A stretch of DNA of 64,000 nt. It comes from Deltaproteobacteria bacterium. GTDB lineage: Bacteria; Desulfobacterota; Deferrimicrobia; Deferrimicrobiales; Deferrimicrobiaceae. The position numbers were made by a program, and so were the translations under genes. This document shows, in pieces, positions 63,568 to 64,000 of the stretch (the first letter of the stretch is position 1; the number at the start of each line of letters is the position of its first letter). The notes beneath the pieces are model-generated. The model ran no database searches and had not been told where the DNA came from. It was given only the letters and a program-made list of their open reading frames with translations. The stretch is taken from positions 79,523 through 143,522 of the forward strand of contig JACRCO010000053.1 of assembly GCA_016218975.1 (NCBI GenBank). Reading direction: 5' to 3'.

Positions 63568-64000
63568 ATGAAGCCCGTGGAACGCCATCCTTTCGAGCCT
63601 GACGTCCGCTTCGACGGCGGAAGCCTGGATTGCGGAAGCGGCCTGCTGCTGTTGATCCGAAAAGCTATCGATCCGCTGGAACGCGGAGGGCTGCTGGAAA
63701 TCCTTTCCACCGAGTCTTCAGTGAAGGAAGACCTCCCCTCCTGGTGCCGGATGACCGGGAACGAACTGGTGTCGTGGACCCGGTCGGGAACCCGATGCAG
63801 TTTCCTGATTTGCAAGGGAGCCCTTCGGGAGCGGACAACCATCACTCCGGCTTCATCAGGGCTTCCGGGCGTCCCTTCGCAAACGGCCGTTCCGGTTCGG
63901 ATCCCGGAGACCCTGCCGGAGCCCGCGAACGTGCCCGAGGTCCCGCCTCTATCAATCACGGGAATCGGAAGCTGGCCCCGCCCTTCCTGGCTGCTGCGGG
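63568..64000 (+). CDS. TusA domain fused to a MetE-like methyltransferase (partial)
   Basis: At least 144 residues, running off the right edge. Residues ~10-85 form a second TusA-type domain (Cys22 in FDGGSLDCGSGLLLLI, then LPSWCRMTGNELVSW). After a Pro-rich linker, ITGIGSWPRPSWLLR appears at ~129-144. This matches the N-terminal signature of cobalamin-independent methionine synthase II/core-MetE and related UROD-fold methyltransferases (IGSFPRPxWL). A TusA-MetE fusion would link persulfide delivery to sulfur methylation; this is inference from a short stretch. Confidence 0.65.
   Translation, partial: MKPVERHPFEPDVRFDGGSLDCGSGLLLLIRKAIDPLERGGLLEILSTESSVKEDLPSWCRMTGNELVSWTRSGTRCSFLICKGALRERTTITPASSGLPGVPSQTAVPVRIPETLPEPANVPEVPPLSITGIGSWPRPSWLLR

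Overview
This window looks like the chromosome of a high-GC, Gram-negative, probably anaerobic or microaerophilic bacterium of the former Deltaproteobacteria (Desulfuromonadia/Geobacter-like). The basis is a c-type multihaem cytochrome, a membrane pyrophosphatase, an MSHA-type pilus operon, heptose (LPS core) genes, NtrBC regulation, and the prs-rplY-pth-rpsF-ssb-rpsR-rplI-dnaB operon. Placement rests on gene content only. I saw no rRNA, tRNA, CRISPR array or complete insertion sequence. Genes are dense, and many start inside the stop codon of the gene before (ATGA, GTGA, TTGA), so most operons appear translationally coupled.

Layout. 0-8.8 kb (minus): a degenerate GspE/PilB-type ATPase, a tetrahaem cytochrome, a long-chain acyl-CoA synthetase, an uncharacterised protein, a LysM protein, a CBS-ACT protein and a NifU-type scaffold. 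8.8-13.1 kb (plus): coiled-coil lipoprotein, nitroreductase, histone-deacetylase family protein, a second CBS-ACT protein and a zinc alcohol dehydrogenase. 13.1-13.8 kb: VapBC-type toxin-antitoxin pair. 13.9-18.7 kb: FAD oxidoreductase, HddA-like sugar kinase, UPF0173 hydrolase, an unknown possibly deoxyhypusine-synthase-like protein, and GmhA. 18.8-20.2 kb: CoA-binding protein, thioredoxin, thioredoxin-like lipoprotein. 20.1-25.5 kb: the cell-shape operon mreBCD-mrdA-rodA. 25.7-28.7 kb: PpiD-like chaperone and a nuclease-OB protein, followed by a striking inverted repeat. 28.9-31.4 kb: membrane pyrophosphatase. 31.7-36.7 kb: dusB-ntrB-ntrC-thiE-thiD. 36.7-37.6 kb: patatin lipoprotein.

37.6-48.4 kb (minus) is a complete MSHA/type-IV-pilus-like assembly operon: pilin, ATPase, platform protein, second prepilin, PilM-PilN fusion, PilO, PilP, secretin, ExeA-type ATPase and TPR protein. 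48.8-55.3 kb (minus) is the ribosomal/replication operon, whose dnaB carries an intein with LAGLIDADG-type motifs. 55.7-58.2 kb holds a Lys/Ala-rich secreted protein, a pterin dehydratase and a dynamin-like GTPase.

The most interesting region is 58.5-64 kb. A cation/proton antiporter and a universal stress protein lie behind an RNA leader that matches the fluoride (crcB-motif) riboswitch with an overlapping terminator, although no CrcB or CLC-F exporter is present here. Next come a stand-alone chorismate mutase coupled to a stand-alone DAHP-synthase regulatory domain, then thiol peroxidase and a LysR regulator. Divergent from the regulator is a sulfur-relay-like cluster: a Cys-rich TusA protein, a DsrE protein, and a TusA domain apparently fused to a core-MetE-like methyltransferase that runs off the window edge. 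That cluster is the best candidate for an undescribed system.
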